A DNA stretch of 42,867 bases from positions 1-42,867 of the forward strand of contig DAONFA010000019.1 in NCBI GenBank assembly GCA_035403355.1, read 5' to 3'. The translations under genes were made by a program, and so were the position numbers. Origin of the DNA: Candidatus Cloacimonas sp. (GTDB lineage Bacteria; Cloacimonadota; Cloacimonadia; Cloacimonadales; Cloacimonadaceae). The number at the start of each line of letters is the position of its first letter. Positions within the stretch are counted from its first letter, which is position 1. The notes under the pieces are model-generated. The model was given only the letters and a program-made list of their open reading frames with translations, made no database searches and was not told the DNA's origin. This document shows positions 1 through 8,422 of this stretch, one piece after another.

Positions 1-55
1 GTTTTTCTTCCGGCAATGCCGGTGTTTCTACCGGCGTTTCTGGCACGATAACGGG
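1..55. repeat. Terminal direct repeat, left copy (circular overlap)
   Basis: These 55 bases are identical to positions 42813-42867. The endolysin reading frame continues through the copy without a break, so the repeat marks where a circular or permuted genome was opened. An odd-length exact overlap is typical of a de Bruijn graph assembly and need not exist as a repeat in the virion. Confidence 0.95.
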
Positions 56-763
56 CGTAATTTCGGGCGTTGCTGGTGTTTCTGGGGTTGAAACGGGGAT
101 TTGTTCAGCCGGTTGTGAAACTTCCGTCTGTGGGGCTTGTGGGGCGTGATATCCATATTTCAAGAAGGTTTCGCCATTTCCATTGAAAACATCAAGGTCA
201 AGCGGATTGATTCCTGCAACATTTCCATCATTCCAATACTGTTTTATCGCTACAAAAGCCCAAGGCGTTTTTTCTTCTTGAGGATTTTGTTTGTTGTCGA
301 AATGAGCTAACCAAAGTCCATAATCGCCAGCGACAACATTAGCAAAATTATATTCAGTCAAATATGATTTATAACTGTAAAACAATGGCTTGTATCCGTT
401 CATTCTTGCTTTTACAGTTTCAAGAAAACGGAAAGCCCAATCTCCGGAATCACCAGTCCAAGGTTTTTTGCTGTTTTTATTCTCTTCGAGATCGAGAATT
501 AACAATTCGCCTTCTTGGGGAGTGCCTACAACATCGCAGAAATAATTTGCTTCTGCTTCCGGTTCATTGTATTGAGGATAGGCATAATGATAAAAGCCAC
601 GCAACAATCCGACACGCCTTGCTTCGTCTCGGTTTCTATCAAATTTGACATCACGATAACCTACTCCATAAGAAGATCGGATAAGAATAAAATCAAATGC
701 TTCTTTTAAAGCATCGAAATTTACATCTCCCTGATGTTTTGAAATGTCGCAACCTTTTAGCAT
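1..763 (-). CDS. Endolysin, GH25 muramidase part (N-terminal 254 residues of a 393-aa protein)
   Basis: Starts at the ATG at 763, behind GGAGGC. It reads to position 1 and continues in frame at 42812, ending at 42394 (394 codons with stop). Residues 1-205 form a glycosyl hydrolase 25 domain: GCDISKHQG at the N-terminus (Asp6), HYAYP at 59-63, the ILDLEE strand carrying Asp91 and Glu93, and a late DLDVF strand. This family cleaves MurNAc-GlcNAc bonds in peptidoglycan. A linker rich in Pro, Glu and Thr follows (about 206-275), then the membrane-associated C-terminus described at the other end of the window. It is the last gene of the late tail/lysis run, 14 bases after the XhlA-like gene. Confidence 0.93.
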   Translation of the reverse strand, partial: MLKGCDISKHQGDVNFDALKEAFDFILIRSSYGVGYRDVKFDRNRDEARRVGLLRGFYHYAYPQYNEPEAEANYFCDVVGTPQEGELLILDLEENKNSKKPWTGDSGDWAFRFLETVKARMNGYKPLFYSYKSYLTEYNFANVVAGDYGLWLAHFDNKQNPQEEKTPWAFVAIKQYWNDGNVAGINPLDLDVFNGNGETFLKYGYHAPQAPQTEVSQPAEQIPVSTPETPATPEITPVIVPETPVETPALPEEK

Positions 764-777
764 AATTTGCCTCCAAT

Positions 778-1047
778 TTATATTTTTCTAGCGTTGATAA
801 TCCAATCAACAACCTTATCAAAAACGAACATTATCGCCATTCCCAGACCGGCAGCTAATCCAACATACCAAGCGAATCTTTGCTGTTTAACTTCAATTGA
901 AATGATACGCTTATTGAATCCTTTTTGACAGTTAGCTTCTCTGTCTTTACCTTCCTTGATAGAACTTTCAATATTACCGGTTTTAGTGCGAATCTCGCCC
1001 ATAAAAGTATAAATATCTTTTATCGTCTGCTCGTCTATTTCAGCCAT
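778..1047 (-). CDS. XhlA/holin-like membrane protein
   Basis: An 89-aa protein. Residues 1-55 are charged and helical, and one transmembrane segment lies at about 59-85 (AWYVGLAAGLGMAIMFVF). This is the layout of phage hemolysin XhlA-type holin partners. It lies directly upstream of the endolysin, so a role in membrane permeabilisation at lysis is likely. The start ATG at 1047 follows AGGGGCAA, the same Shine-Dalgarno block used at 10148 and 14987. Family assignment rests on topology and position rather than on a catalytic motif. Confidence 0.8.
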   Translation of the reverse strand: MAEIDEQTIKDIYTFMGEIRTKTGNIESSIKEGKDREANCQKGFNKRIISIEVKQQRFAWYVGLAAGLGMAIMFVFDKVVDWIINARKI

Positions 1048-1084
1048 AATATTTTTGCCCCTGCTTAATGTTTATTTTAATTTT

Positions 1085-1114
1085 ATTGTAAAGCAGTCGG
1101 ACTTTTTTTACAAT
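1085..1114 (-). repeat. Inverted repeat directly after a stop codon
   Basis: ATTGTAAA (1085-1092) and TTTACAAT (1107-1114) pair as an 8-bp stem, with an inner AGTC/GACT pairing. The element begins one base after the TAA of the tail gene at 1115. There is no clear T-tract downstream on the minus strand, so it may be an mRNA 3'-end stabiliser or weak terminator rather than a standard intrinsic terminator. Confidence 0.5.
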
Positions 1115-2662
1115 TTATTGTTCTGCTTTGAAGGTTATCCCAGACATCGAAGCAAAAGTATTTGTTACATAAGCAGGGTTAACACCGCCGGAAGCATATA
1201 TATTCCAACGAGCAGCTCCGTTTACACTACCGCCAACAACAATATTGTCTTCTGCTGGACGATAACCTGCCGGCAATCTGAACGCAACTCCGGTAGTATC
1301 ATTGTCTGCAACAGTTCCGCTTCTTATTAAACCTTTCAAATGAACAAATCCTAGAGCATCTTTCATAAAAGCAGCGACAGCCCAACCAGAACCATAATTT
1401 TGCCAACCATTTTGAAAAGCAGGTTCTCCGTCAGCTCCCACTAAATGCCAATCTTCTTTCCCCGTTGTAACTTTATCGGTTTCTATCTTTTGAATTTGTT
1501 TTTTTATTTCGCTGATCGTCTTTGCTCCATTGACTGGAAAAGCGCCCAATTGCAAAACGGCTTTAGTGCGGTAAAGATCAACTGAAACAATTACCATATT
1601 ATCATTGAATGTCTTACTTGTATTCTCGTCAAAGTTCAAAATTTGACAAGTTTGACCTGGTTCTATGCTTTCAATATCATATCCCTTTCCATCGCCTCTG
1701 CCGTTATTATCCAATATTTCAAGAACAGTATTTACAGTTAAATTTTTTAAATTTCCCAAGTTTCCAAGTCCTACATTGTCAGCCGTGTCTTGATCTGAAA
1801 CTCTGTCATCAGAAAGAAATAAATATCTGTCATCAACTCCATCTTCTCCTGAAATTGAATCAGCATCTGAATAAATGTCTGTTTGATCTGCTCCAGCGCT
1901 ATCTTTATGTTTGAATACGACAACATTCCTTGTCGGTTCCATTCCCTTGTCGGTATCAATTGAAGAAATATGTTTTTTATGAATGAATGTATGCGTTGCA
2001 GTAAGTGGTTTCGGTTTTAAATAAATAATATTATCAGCATCAATATAAAAATAAGTTCCCGCCGGAGCTGCCTGTTGGCATTGATTTAAAACATCAATAA
2101 AATACTTCATATCAAAAGTATATTTTAGGGTGTTGCCTGTGTCTTCAATAGAATCTGCCGTATAATTTACGATAGGATTTGTCGCATTGGCTCTGTAATA
2201 ATCAATCGCCTTTTTAAAAACATCTGCTACTTCGGTTGTCTGTTCTTCGTCTTGAGTTCCTAGTCCATCAGCAGTTGAAGTTCTCAATAAAAATGTTGTT
2301 GCATCTGATCTTAAACCAGAAGTTGCAAGTTTTGAATTACCTCCCAAAGCAATAAATTGAACTTTTTCTTTTGTGCCTGATTTACTGATCTTATATTTTG
2401 ACATCACCCCGTTATAAATTCTTTTTCCGATTGAACCGGTGTCACCATCTGAAACATAAATTTCAACTCGATTATTAGCTTTTACGACATATCCTTCATC
2501 AAAATCTTCAAATCTTCGGGGAATTGTAACTGTAATTTGACCAAGTCCGCTGTTTATCTGCTTCGGTATTTTATCAAAATCAAAATCTTTCGTTCCGTAT
2601 GAGATTATAAACGCACCTTCTTCGCCAGGTTCATAAATTTTTAGCAGATAATCTTTATCCAT
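1115..2662 (-). CDS. Tail hub/baseplate protein with C-terminal receptor-binding-like domain
   Basis: A 515-aa protein. The N-terminal two thirds read like the siphophage hub family (Gp37-like/endopeptidase-tail type): β-rich, with elements such as FEDFDEGYVVKANNRVEIYV and YFIDVLNQCQQ, where the tail-associated hub contacts Dit. Residues about 405-515 (starting near DWHLVGADGEPAFQNGW) match the small β-domain found at the ends of many phage tail fibres (AFRLPAGYRPAEDNIVVGG). It shares its start with the stop of the preceding gene at 2662, so the two are translationally coupled. It probably sits at the tail tip and touches the host. No protease catalytic residues could be assigned. Confidence 0.75.
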   Translation of the reverse strand: MDKDYLLKIYEPGEEGAFIISYGTKDFDFDKIPKQINSGLGQITVTIPRRFEDFDEGYVVKANNRVEIYVSDGDTGSIGKRIYNGVMSKYKISKSGTKEKVQFIALGGNSKLATSGLRSDATTFLLRTSTADGLGTQDEEQTTEVADVFKKAIDYYRANATNPIVNYTADSIEDTGNTLKYTFDMKYFIDVLNQCQQAAPAGTYFYIDADNIIYLKPKPLTATHTFIHKKHISSIDTDKGMEPTRNVVVFKHKDSAGADQTDIYSDADSISGEDGVDDRYLFLSDDRVSDQDTADNVGLGNLGNLKNLTVNTVLEILDNNGRGDGKGYDIESIEPGQTCQILNFDENTSKTFNDNMVIVSVDLYRTKAVLQLGAFPVNGAKTISEIKKQIQKIETDKVTTGKEDWHLVGADGEPAFQNGWQNYGSGWAVAAFMKDALGFVHLKGLIRSGTVADNDTTGVAFRLPAGYRPAEDNIVVGGSVNGAARWNIYASGGVNPAYVTNTFASMSGITFKAEQ

Positions 2663-3876
2663 TAAATAAATCTTTTTACATAATCAAAGAATAAATCAAT
2701 ATCCTGTGAACCGCTTATTGCAGAAAGATATGTTTTAAATAAGATATCTTCTGCTACTGATTCAGTATAAGCGCCTCCGCCGTTTGTGGAAATTTTGAGT
2801 TTTCCGGCGGGATAAATATCACCTCGCTTGCTTCTGATGTAATATCCATTGCTTGCATCAACTCCTGCCGCCGAAATTACAATCCAATACTTTGTGCCTA
2901 AAGTTTCTGCTAGAGCAGTTGAAAGACCAGCCAAAGCCCAAGCAAATTGATCTGTTGAAATATCTCCGGCTGTTATAGTAGTTGATTTTAGTTCAGTATT
3001 GGGAGCATCACCACTATCTGAATAAAGTTTGAGAGTTATATTGCCAGGTGTGCCAAATTTTCGTAGATCGAGCAGAACTCCAAACATATCATCATTAACG
3101 CCGGAAATATAACTTTGCGCCACTCTATGATTTGTATTAGCCAAAATACGAGCTGATTTGCAAGAAATAGACCAAGAATCAATATAAGGTTCAAGATATG
3201 CAGTTCCGGCTAGAACGGCTTTAATCATCAATCCGCTTCCGATTGTGGTAAATACTTTTTCCGTATCAAGAGTGATTGCTTGCCAATTTGAACCCCCGTC
3301 TATCGAGGCATAGTAAGTTATTGAACAACCTGTAGGGACTGTCTGCGTGGCACTCAATGTCAATGAAATTATCCCAAAACCGTCAAATGAATCTATACTT
3401 GCAATGATATTTCCCGAAGTAAGACATAGATGGGATGTTTTCATAACCTTGCTTATAAAAGTATATTGATACCTATCCCAAACCCCAAAATATAGATTAC
3501 CTCCGGCTGCGTTTTTAATCGCTGATGCGGTAACGCCATATTGATAACTAAATTCTTCAAACATTTGGACGGCTGCCGAAACTGTGGAAGTGTCCCAAGT
3601 CCTCATATATGTTTTTGCCGTAAATTCACCTGTTTGAACATTAAAAATAATATAGAATTTTCCTGAATCGTAAATGACATCAAAAGAAGCGCCTGCACCA
3701 CTAAACAAATCTACTGGAGAACCGAAAGCAGTTCCATTCCAAGAAACAGCATAGATATGACCTCCAGAATAATAAAAATAATAACAACCCAATGCTGATT
3801 CTACTAATTTACCGATATAACTAGTAGTAGCAGGGGTTGACCAACTTGTTCCGTTGTATTCTTTAATATTTGCCAT
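2662..3876 (-). CDS. Tail tip adhesin-like protein, β-propeller/Asp-box and jelly-roll-like modules
   Basis: A 404-aa protein. Its N-terminus has short WNGT/YYSGG β-repeats of propeller type, and one Asp-box-like motif (SIDGGSNW) lies near residue 190. Residues about 265-395 contain a module with KFGTPGNITLKLYSD and GTKYWIVISA that is clearly paralogous to a module in the upstream neighbour (KIGTPGDISLRIETD, ETKYWIVVNA). It starts 5 bases after that gene ends, behind AAAGGA. Its position between Dit and hub points to a tail-tip carbohydrate-binding role (inference). Confidence 0.65.
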   Translation of the reverse strand: MANIKEYNGTSWSTPATTSYIGKLVESALGCYYFYYSGGHIYAVSWNGTAFGSPVDLFSGAGASFDVIYDSGKFYIIFNVQTGEFTAKTYMRTWDTSTVSAAVQMFEEFSYQYGVTASAIKNAAGGNLYFGVWDRYQYTFISKVMKTSHLCLTSGNIIASIDSFDGFGIISLTLSATQTVPTGCSITYYASIDGGSNWQAITLDTEKVFTTIGSGLMIKAVLAGTAYLEPYIDSWSISCKSARILANTNHRVAQSYISGVNDDMFGVLLDLRKFGTPGNITLKLYSDSGDAPNTELKSTTITAGDISTDQFAWALAGLSTALAETLGTKYWIVISAAGVDASNGYYIRSKRGDIYPAGKLKISTNGGGAYTESVAEDILFKTYLSAISGSQDIDLFFDYVKRFI

Positions 3877-3881
3877 TTATT

Positions 3882-5855
3882 TTATCCTTTCCCGCTATCA
3901 TAAGTTGAAATTACTACTAATTTTCCGTCTCTGATAAACATTCCGTTTATAGCTGTATCCCCACCATAACCATTATTAGACCAAGAAGCGCCACCGTCAG
4001 TTGATTTGGCTAAAACGTCATAAATAGAACCTCCGCCAGCATTATAATTGAAGGCAACGAATATTCTTCCCGAACTATCAACTGCCACCAATGAAGGACC
4101 TGGAGAATTGGCAGGGGTTCCGACTAAACTATAAAAATTACCTGCTGTTTCACTTCCTACCGACCAAGTTTTTGTGCCTGAATTATAAGTTAGTTTTTTA
4201 TATCTTCCGTAGAAAACGCCGGAAACATAGGTTATATAAACAATATGAATATCGTTATTGGTATCAATAAAATGCCTAGATTGATAATACTGATTCATTG
4301 TGCTTATTAAAGTTGTATAAGCATCAACTGTTCCAGCTAAGTTTGTCCAAATAATTCCGCCGTCAATTGATTTCTGCATATACAGAGTGCCACCACCTTG
4401 AGAAGTCCCGCTTGCTGGAACTAATCTATACAATGTTCCGTCAGTAGCAGCTCCTACGGCTGTCATTTCGTTGACTAATCCAGTAGAAGGAATCGTCTTT
4501 GGTCTAAATCCTAAATCAGCTACGCCGTCAGTTCCCCAATATCCTGTCGTGCTTGCGTCTCTATTTGTTGTCGAAGTAAATGCCTCTGTTTCAGCATCTG
4601 CACTTTCGTCTGAAACGCTTTGGTCAAGAATTGATTTATACATTTTGAAGCAAAAATCAGAATTAGGAACTGCAACCCAAGCATTATATTTTCTCATTGC
4701 TTCGCCGTCAGCATACGGATTTTTATTTGAGCAAAACCAATTGTAATAATTGTCTTCATCTGAATCAGGAGCATTGACCACAATCCAATATTTAGTTTCA
4801 GGTTCAAGCACCGGTTTTGTGTTAAATCCGTAAATCTCATAAATCCAAGAAGCCAAATCGTGAACATTATCTTTATCAATCGTTATTTCTGAATCATTAA
4901 TGATCGTTCCGCTTGGAGCGGTTGAGTTATCTGTTTCAATCCTCAAACTGATATCGCCAGGTGTGCCGATCTTTTGAAGTAGTAACGCCAATCGTGGAAT
5001 AACATTACTGATAGAATCGTCAGTCGTGAATGATTGCGCTAATTCTATTTGACCATAAAATGATTTTTTATTTACATTTTCGGTCTGATAATATTGTAAA
5101 ACTGTTTCGCTAGGTGAATAAAAGTTGATTAGAACATCGTTTAATCCAACTACAAAGTCGGGGAAAACGCCGGAAAAATCAATATCATCTCCGTTTTTGC
5201 TTACTCGTAAATTTTCAGTATCAACAACAAATACATCGCCGTCAACAATGGTGTCATCTGAAATTTTAATTTCTTGACCGGTTGTGGCATTTATTATTTC
5301 GATTTCGGTCATTGCATTGGCTGTCGCAATTTCAATCCTGATCTTTGGCTTTGGTTTTGCCGTGCCAGCGAATAATATTGATTGAGAAAATAAATCATTT
5401 CCAAATCCTTCCGAAGTATGCGCATTTGTTTTAATCAAAGCGCCGGTTGAATCTGAATCAAGACCGAAAGGCGGGTTTGAGGCAATGTAACTGATCTGAT
5501 AAATACAATCACCGCAATAATCATCGTCCCGTGTAATAGTGCAAGAAGAAGGATAGACAATAAATGTTCGGAATGCATCGCCAATCGGAACTATCAATTT
5601 TCCACCTTCGGCAAGGGCATTTAGTTTTAACTCATCAATGGCATCCTGTAATTCTTCGTAAGTATCAAATGCTAATTTTCCGGTAACAATTATTTTCTTC
5701 GGGGTAAAATTGCTATTTACAACAACGCTGTCGTCAGAGCCGGCGACTTCCGTAATGTCATTTTTCTTTTCAGTATTTTCATCGTGTCCAGTTTTTTCGA
5801 TGAAATTCCATTCGGCTGAATCGAATTCATAAGAATTATATTTTAAATTAGCCAT
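3882..5855 (-). CDS. Distal tail (Dit-like) protein extended with adhesin and sialidase-like repeats
   Basis: A 657-aa protein. Residues about 1-140 resemble siphophage Dit/gp19.1 proteins (short β-strands, then FRTFIVYPSSCTITRDDDYCG). Residues about 270-405 are the GTPGDISLRI/ETKYWIVV module shared with the next gene. The C-terminal part has two Asp boxes (SIDGGIIW and STDGGASW) typical of sialidase-like propellers. Dit normally needs only about 250 residues, so this is an evolved Dit carrying receptor-binding modules. Its start overlaps the tape-measure stop by 8 bases, the expected gene order. No sialidase catalytic arginine triad could be assigned, so binding is more likely than cleavage. 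Confidence 0.75.
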   Translation of the reverse strand: MANLKYNSYEFDSAEWNFIEKTGHDENTEKKNDITEVAGSDDSVVVNSNFTPKKIIVTGKLAFDTYEELQDAIDELKLNALAEGGKLIVPIGDAFRTFIVYPSSCTITRDDDYCGDCIYQISYIASNPPFGLDSDSTGALIKTNAHTSEGFGNDLFSQSILFAGTAKPKPKIRIEIATANAMTEIEIINATTGQEIKISDDTIVDGDVFVVDTENLRVSKNGDDIDFSGVFPDFVVGLNDVLINFYSPSETVLQYYQTENVNKKSFYGQIELAQSFTTDDSISNVIPRLALLLQKIGTPGDISLRIETDNSTAPSGTIINDSEITIDKDNVHDLASWIYEIYGFNTKPVLEPETKYWIVVNAPDSDEDNYYNWFCSNKNPYADGEAMRKYNAWVAVPNSDFCFKMYKSILDQSVSDESADAETEAFTSTTNRDASTTGYWGTDGVADLGFRPKTIPSTGLVNEMTAVGAATDGTLYRLVPASGTSQGGGTLYMQKSIDGGIIWTNLAGTVDAYTTLISTMNQYYQSRHFIDTNNDIHIVYITYVSGVFYGRYKKLTYNSGTKTWSVGSETAGNFYSLVGTPANSPGPSLVAVDSSGRIFVAFNYNAGGGSIYDVLAKSTDGGASWSNNGYGGDTAINGMFIRDGKLVVISTYDSGKG

Positions 5856-7599
5856 TGAATACTCCTTGATCTGCTAACTCGATTCCTCTATTTATGTCCA
5901 TTCCTATTCTTTCGAGTGTTTTGCTTTCAGTATTATTTATTGTGTCAATATTTATATTGATTTTTTTAATTGAAGTATTGCCTCCACTATTCAAAATGCT
6001 TCTCGTGTCGCCTGTGTTGTAAACATTAGAGCCACGAGGCAAGGCAACTAATTCGGGACCGTTTTCGCCAACCATTGCTAAACCGCCGGCAAAATTCCTC
6101 ACGCCAGTTGCAAAGCCAGGTATGCCTAGTTTTTTGAGAACAGAAGTGCCTACACTTTTTACCTTGTCAAAGTTAGCGATTAAATCTTTTACGGCGCTGA
6201 TGACTAACCCAACGGGACCGAGCATTGCCCTGAAAGCATCGCTTGTATTCCAAATCCAACTACCGACAGCTTTAAATTTATCAATTATCCAAGTCGCTGC
6301 TTCAATTAAATTGGAAAATCCCACAACTAACATTTTTACGAATTGCGCCAATCCTATAATTGCGGCTACTAGGATAACACCGATTGCTTCTCCTAAGAAT
6401 TTAAGAACTGGTAACAAGATAGGACCTACTTCTGTCCAAAGATCACGCAATGCCGGCAATAACTGATCTCTTATTACAACCCAAACGGAATTTATTGCGG
6501 GGAATATAAAATTTGTCCAAATTGAATACATTGTTTCGAGAACGGGTCTTAAAACATTTATTGTTTCTGTAACACCTCCGAAATGCTGTATCAATTGCTG
6601 AACCAGAAGCCCCAACGCTGCGCCCGCAATCAAAAAAGGTATAAGCGGAGCCATCACCGCCCAAACGCCCGTAGCCATACCGTAGAGAGCCGGTGTGAGA
6701 CCTCCAATTATGATTCCGGCTATGACATAACCATTATCAGCAATCCATTGCATTTTTTCATTTAGCAATTTCATCATTCCGTCAGCGCCACCCATTGACT
6801 TCATCCAATTATCGAAAGCCAAAGCAAGAGGCATCAAATATGTTGTTATTGCCTGACCGACATTTTCCATAAAATCGCCGAAGTCATTTTTTAATCCGGT
6901 CATTACGCCTTGCGGGGTTTTGCGCAATTCTTCATTTACCTTGCCGTAATTCTGCGATAATACCTCGACCAATAAATTTGCTCTTTCGGTTTCATTTGAA
7001 TTTTTAAGTTGTTCTTTCTGTGCATCTGAAAGAGTAACGCCGTATTTGCTCAATGCACCGATATTTCCGGTCATTACTTTACCAACCAAATTATTTATTG
7101 CGACCATATCTTCGGCGGTTGCATTGTGTCCTTTGAGTTGAGCAACCATATCAGTAATTTTTGGTGTCAATGTTTCAATCGTTTTTCCTTGTAACGAAAA
7201 AGTCGCCAGTTGAGACATACCGGCTTTGATGACATCATCTTCAATAACGCCAACGCTCTGCAATTGAGAAGCCAACTTTCCGAGAGCAGTGACATTGTCC
7301 ATTGTGTTGCCTTTTACGGCAAGAAGGTTAGTAGCTAATTTTGTTTGAGCTTGGACTGATTCATTGTATGCTTGAACAGATTTTGCGCCGAAGGCGACAA
7401 CGGCGGCACCGGCTGCGACTAATACTTCGGCAAATGCTTTTGAACCGGCTTCAGCTTTTTCTAAACTTTGTTTTACTTTATCGAGACCACTTTTAAGAGA
7501 GCCATTCGCTTTGTCAGCAACATCGGCTACCTGATTCATAGCTTTCAAGGTAGCGCTGGCATCTGATTTAAATTGAACTAGAGCTTCCCCTAATATCAT
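5848..7599 (-). CDS. Tail tape measure protein
   Basis: A 583-aa protein that sets tail length as the scaffold of the tail tube. The N-terminus is long and helical, with Ala/Lys-rich coiled-coil stretches (KANGSLKSGLDKVKQSLEKA), a conserved-looking TVTLSDAQKEQ-type phage tape motif (YGVTLSDAQKEQ), and hydrophobic segments at about residues 290-345 and 395-430. The C-terminus has the common GFATGVRNFAGGLAMVGENG element. It starts at the ATG at 7599 behind AAAGGA, inside the end of the chaperone frame. A helix of this size would predict a tail of roughly 85-90 nm (1.5 Å per residue). Confidence 0.92.
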   Translation of the reverse strand: MILGEALVQFKSDASATLKAMNQVADVADKANGSLKSGLDKVKQSLEKAEAGSKAFAEVLVAAGAAVVAFGAKSVQAYNESVQAQTKLATNLLAVKGNTMDNVTALGKLASQLQSVGVIEDDVIKAGMSQLATFSLQGKTIETLTPKITDMVAQLKGHNATAEDMVAINNLVGKVMTGNIGALSKYGVTLSDAQKEQLKNSNETERANLLVEVLSQNYGKVNEELRKTPQGVMTGLKNDFGDFMENVGQAITTYLMPLALAFDNWMKSMGGADGMMKLLNEKMQWIADNGYVIAGIIIGGLTPALYGMATGVWAVMAPLIPFLIAGAALGLLVQQLIQHFGGVTETINVLRPVLETMYSIWTNFIFPAINSVWVVIRDQLLPALRDLWTEVGPILLPVLKFLGEAIGVILVAAIIGLAQFVKMLVVGFSNLIEAATWIIDKFKAVGSWIWNTSDAFRAMLGPVGLVISAVKDLIANFDKVKSVGTSVLKKLGIPGFATGVRNFAGGLAMVGENGPELVALPRGSNVYNTGDTRSILNSGGNTSIKKININIDTINNTESKTLERIGMDINRGIELADQGVFNG

Positions 7600-7969
7600 T
7601 TTTTTCCTTTGGCATTCTTATTTCTCTAATATTGAATCGTGTTTTTTCTACTTGAGTTAATTCACTTACTCTTTTTACATTATATCGCTTTGTGCCTTTG
7701 GACAACAACTTATCCATTTCAGCAGGGTCTTTCGGGTGAATTATTGACAGTAGTTCTCTTAAATGAGTAGTCCTTCTTTGCTTAATTTTTTCTGAAAGTA
7801 TTTTTATTTGATTGATCGGATAATTTTGCAAAAAATCTTGCAATCCTATTCCGTATTCACTCATAAATACATCCGCTAATTCAGCCGATAGATCATCAAA
7901 GTATTTAATCGCTTCCCGCACTGCCTCTCCGGTAGTTACTTGCTTGCTTTTACCATTGAGATTAGTTCT
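7568..7969 (-). CDS. Tail assembly chaperone, T-like extension in the -1 frame
   Basis: This frame is open from the slippery site at 7969-7975 to 7568, giving 133 residues that would be added to the first 129 of the upstream chaperone (262-aa fusion). A GTG at 7921 could start a shorter 117-aa product, but no good Shine-Dalgarno precedes it. The C-terminal lysine/arginine-rich part is typical of the minor gpGT-type chaperone that recruits tail tube subunits to the tape measure. It overlaps the tape-measure start by 32 bases. Confidence 0.8.
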   Translation of the reverse strand, partial: RTNLNGKSKQVTTGEAVREAIKYFDDLSAELADVFMSEYGIGLQDFLQNYPINQIKILSEKIKQRRTTHLRELLSIIHPKDPAEMDKLLSKGTKRYNVKRVSELTQVEKTRFNIREIRMPKEKNDIRGSSSSI

Positions 7970-8355
7970 AAAAAATCGTTTTTTACCCCCATAATATCAT
8001 TTTGAGAAATGAAGGTTTTTGCTATTGAAAGCAAAGTTTTTAAACTACAATTTTTATCAATGTTTTTTTTGTCTTCTTCTGTTTCTGCTCCGAGTAAAAT
8101 GCAGACCATTTGAGTAACAATTTCGGGCGCTTTTTTCAACAGCGTTGATAGCATTTTGAGCATATCTTCCGATTTTTCTGTATCTACTTTTTTTAGATCA
8201 ACATTTTCTTTATCAAGATCGAGCTTGTTGATTGATTCCGCTATTAACGACAAAAGCTCTCCAGTTTTACCTAGTCCTAGAGGGCTTTGTTCGTAGTTTA
8301 TTTCGCCGATAATATAATTGACCGGCTTTGTTAAAAATTTTGCTTCTTTTTCCAT
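7936..8355 (-). CDS. Tail assembly chaperone, G-like
   Basis: A 139-aa, mostly helical acidic/basic protein lying between the tail tube and tape-measure genes, where the G-type chaperone is always found. It binds the tape measure and keeps it soluble during tail assembly. Unshifted translation stops at TAA 7936; a fraction of ribosomes should shift at 7969-7975 to make the GT form. There is little sequence signature of its own, so the assignment depends on order, size and the frameshift site. Confidence 0.85.
   Translation of the reverse strand: MEKEAKFLTKPVNYIIGEINYEQSPLGLGKTGELLSLIAESINKLDLDKENVDLKKVDTEKSEDMLKMLSTLLKKAPEIVTQMVCILLGAETEEDKKNIDKNCSLKTLLSIAKTFISQNDIMGVKNDFLELISMVKASK
7969..7975 (-). 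promoter_or_regulatory. -1 ribosomal frameshift slippery heptamer T TTT TTA
   Basis: On the minus strand the bases read TTTTTTA and are phased as T TTT TTA in the 139-aa chaperone frame, which fits the X XXY YYZ rule exactly. Slipping back one base after codon 129 enters the open T-like frame with no stop before 7568. Position between the two chaperone frames and just upstream of the tape measure matches the conserved G/GT arrangement of long-tailed phages. Confidence 0.88.
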
Positions 8356-8422
8356 AGTGATTACCTCACGATTTAATTTTTATATAGAGAGGAGAGCGGG
8401 AAACCCGCCCCCCTATTTTTTG

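Noticed and set aside
1..55. True direct terminal repeats of the virion
   Set aside because: The repeat is inside a coding frame, is short and exact, and is better explained as an assembly overlap of a circular contig; only read mapping could decide.
1055..1330. Plus-strand ORFs over tail, connector and fibre genes (for example 1055-1330, 4471-4746, 8619-9017, 39422-39652)
   Set aside because: They lie opposite well-supported minus-strand genes, show no family motifs and have no consistent ribosome sites.
6443..6664. Short minus-strand frames inside larger genes (for example 6443-6664, 12385-12612, 17827-18063, 26207-26407)
   Set aside because: They are alternate-frame readings of the tape measure, capsid, terminase and CHAP genes with low-complexity or atypical composition.
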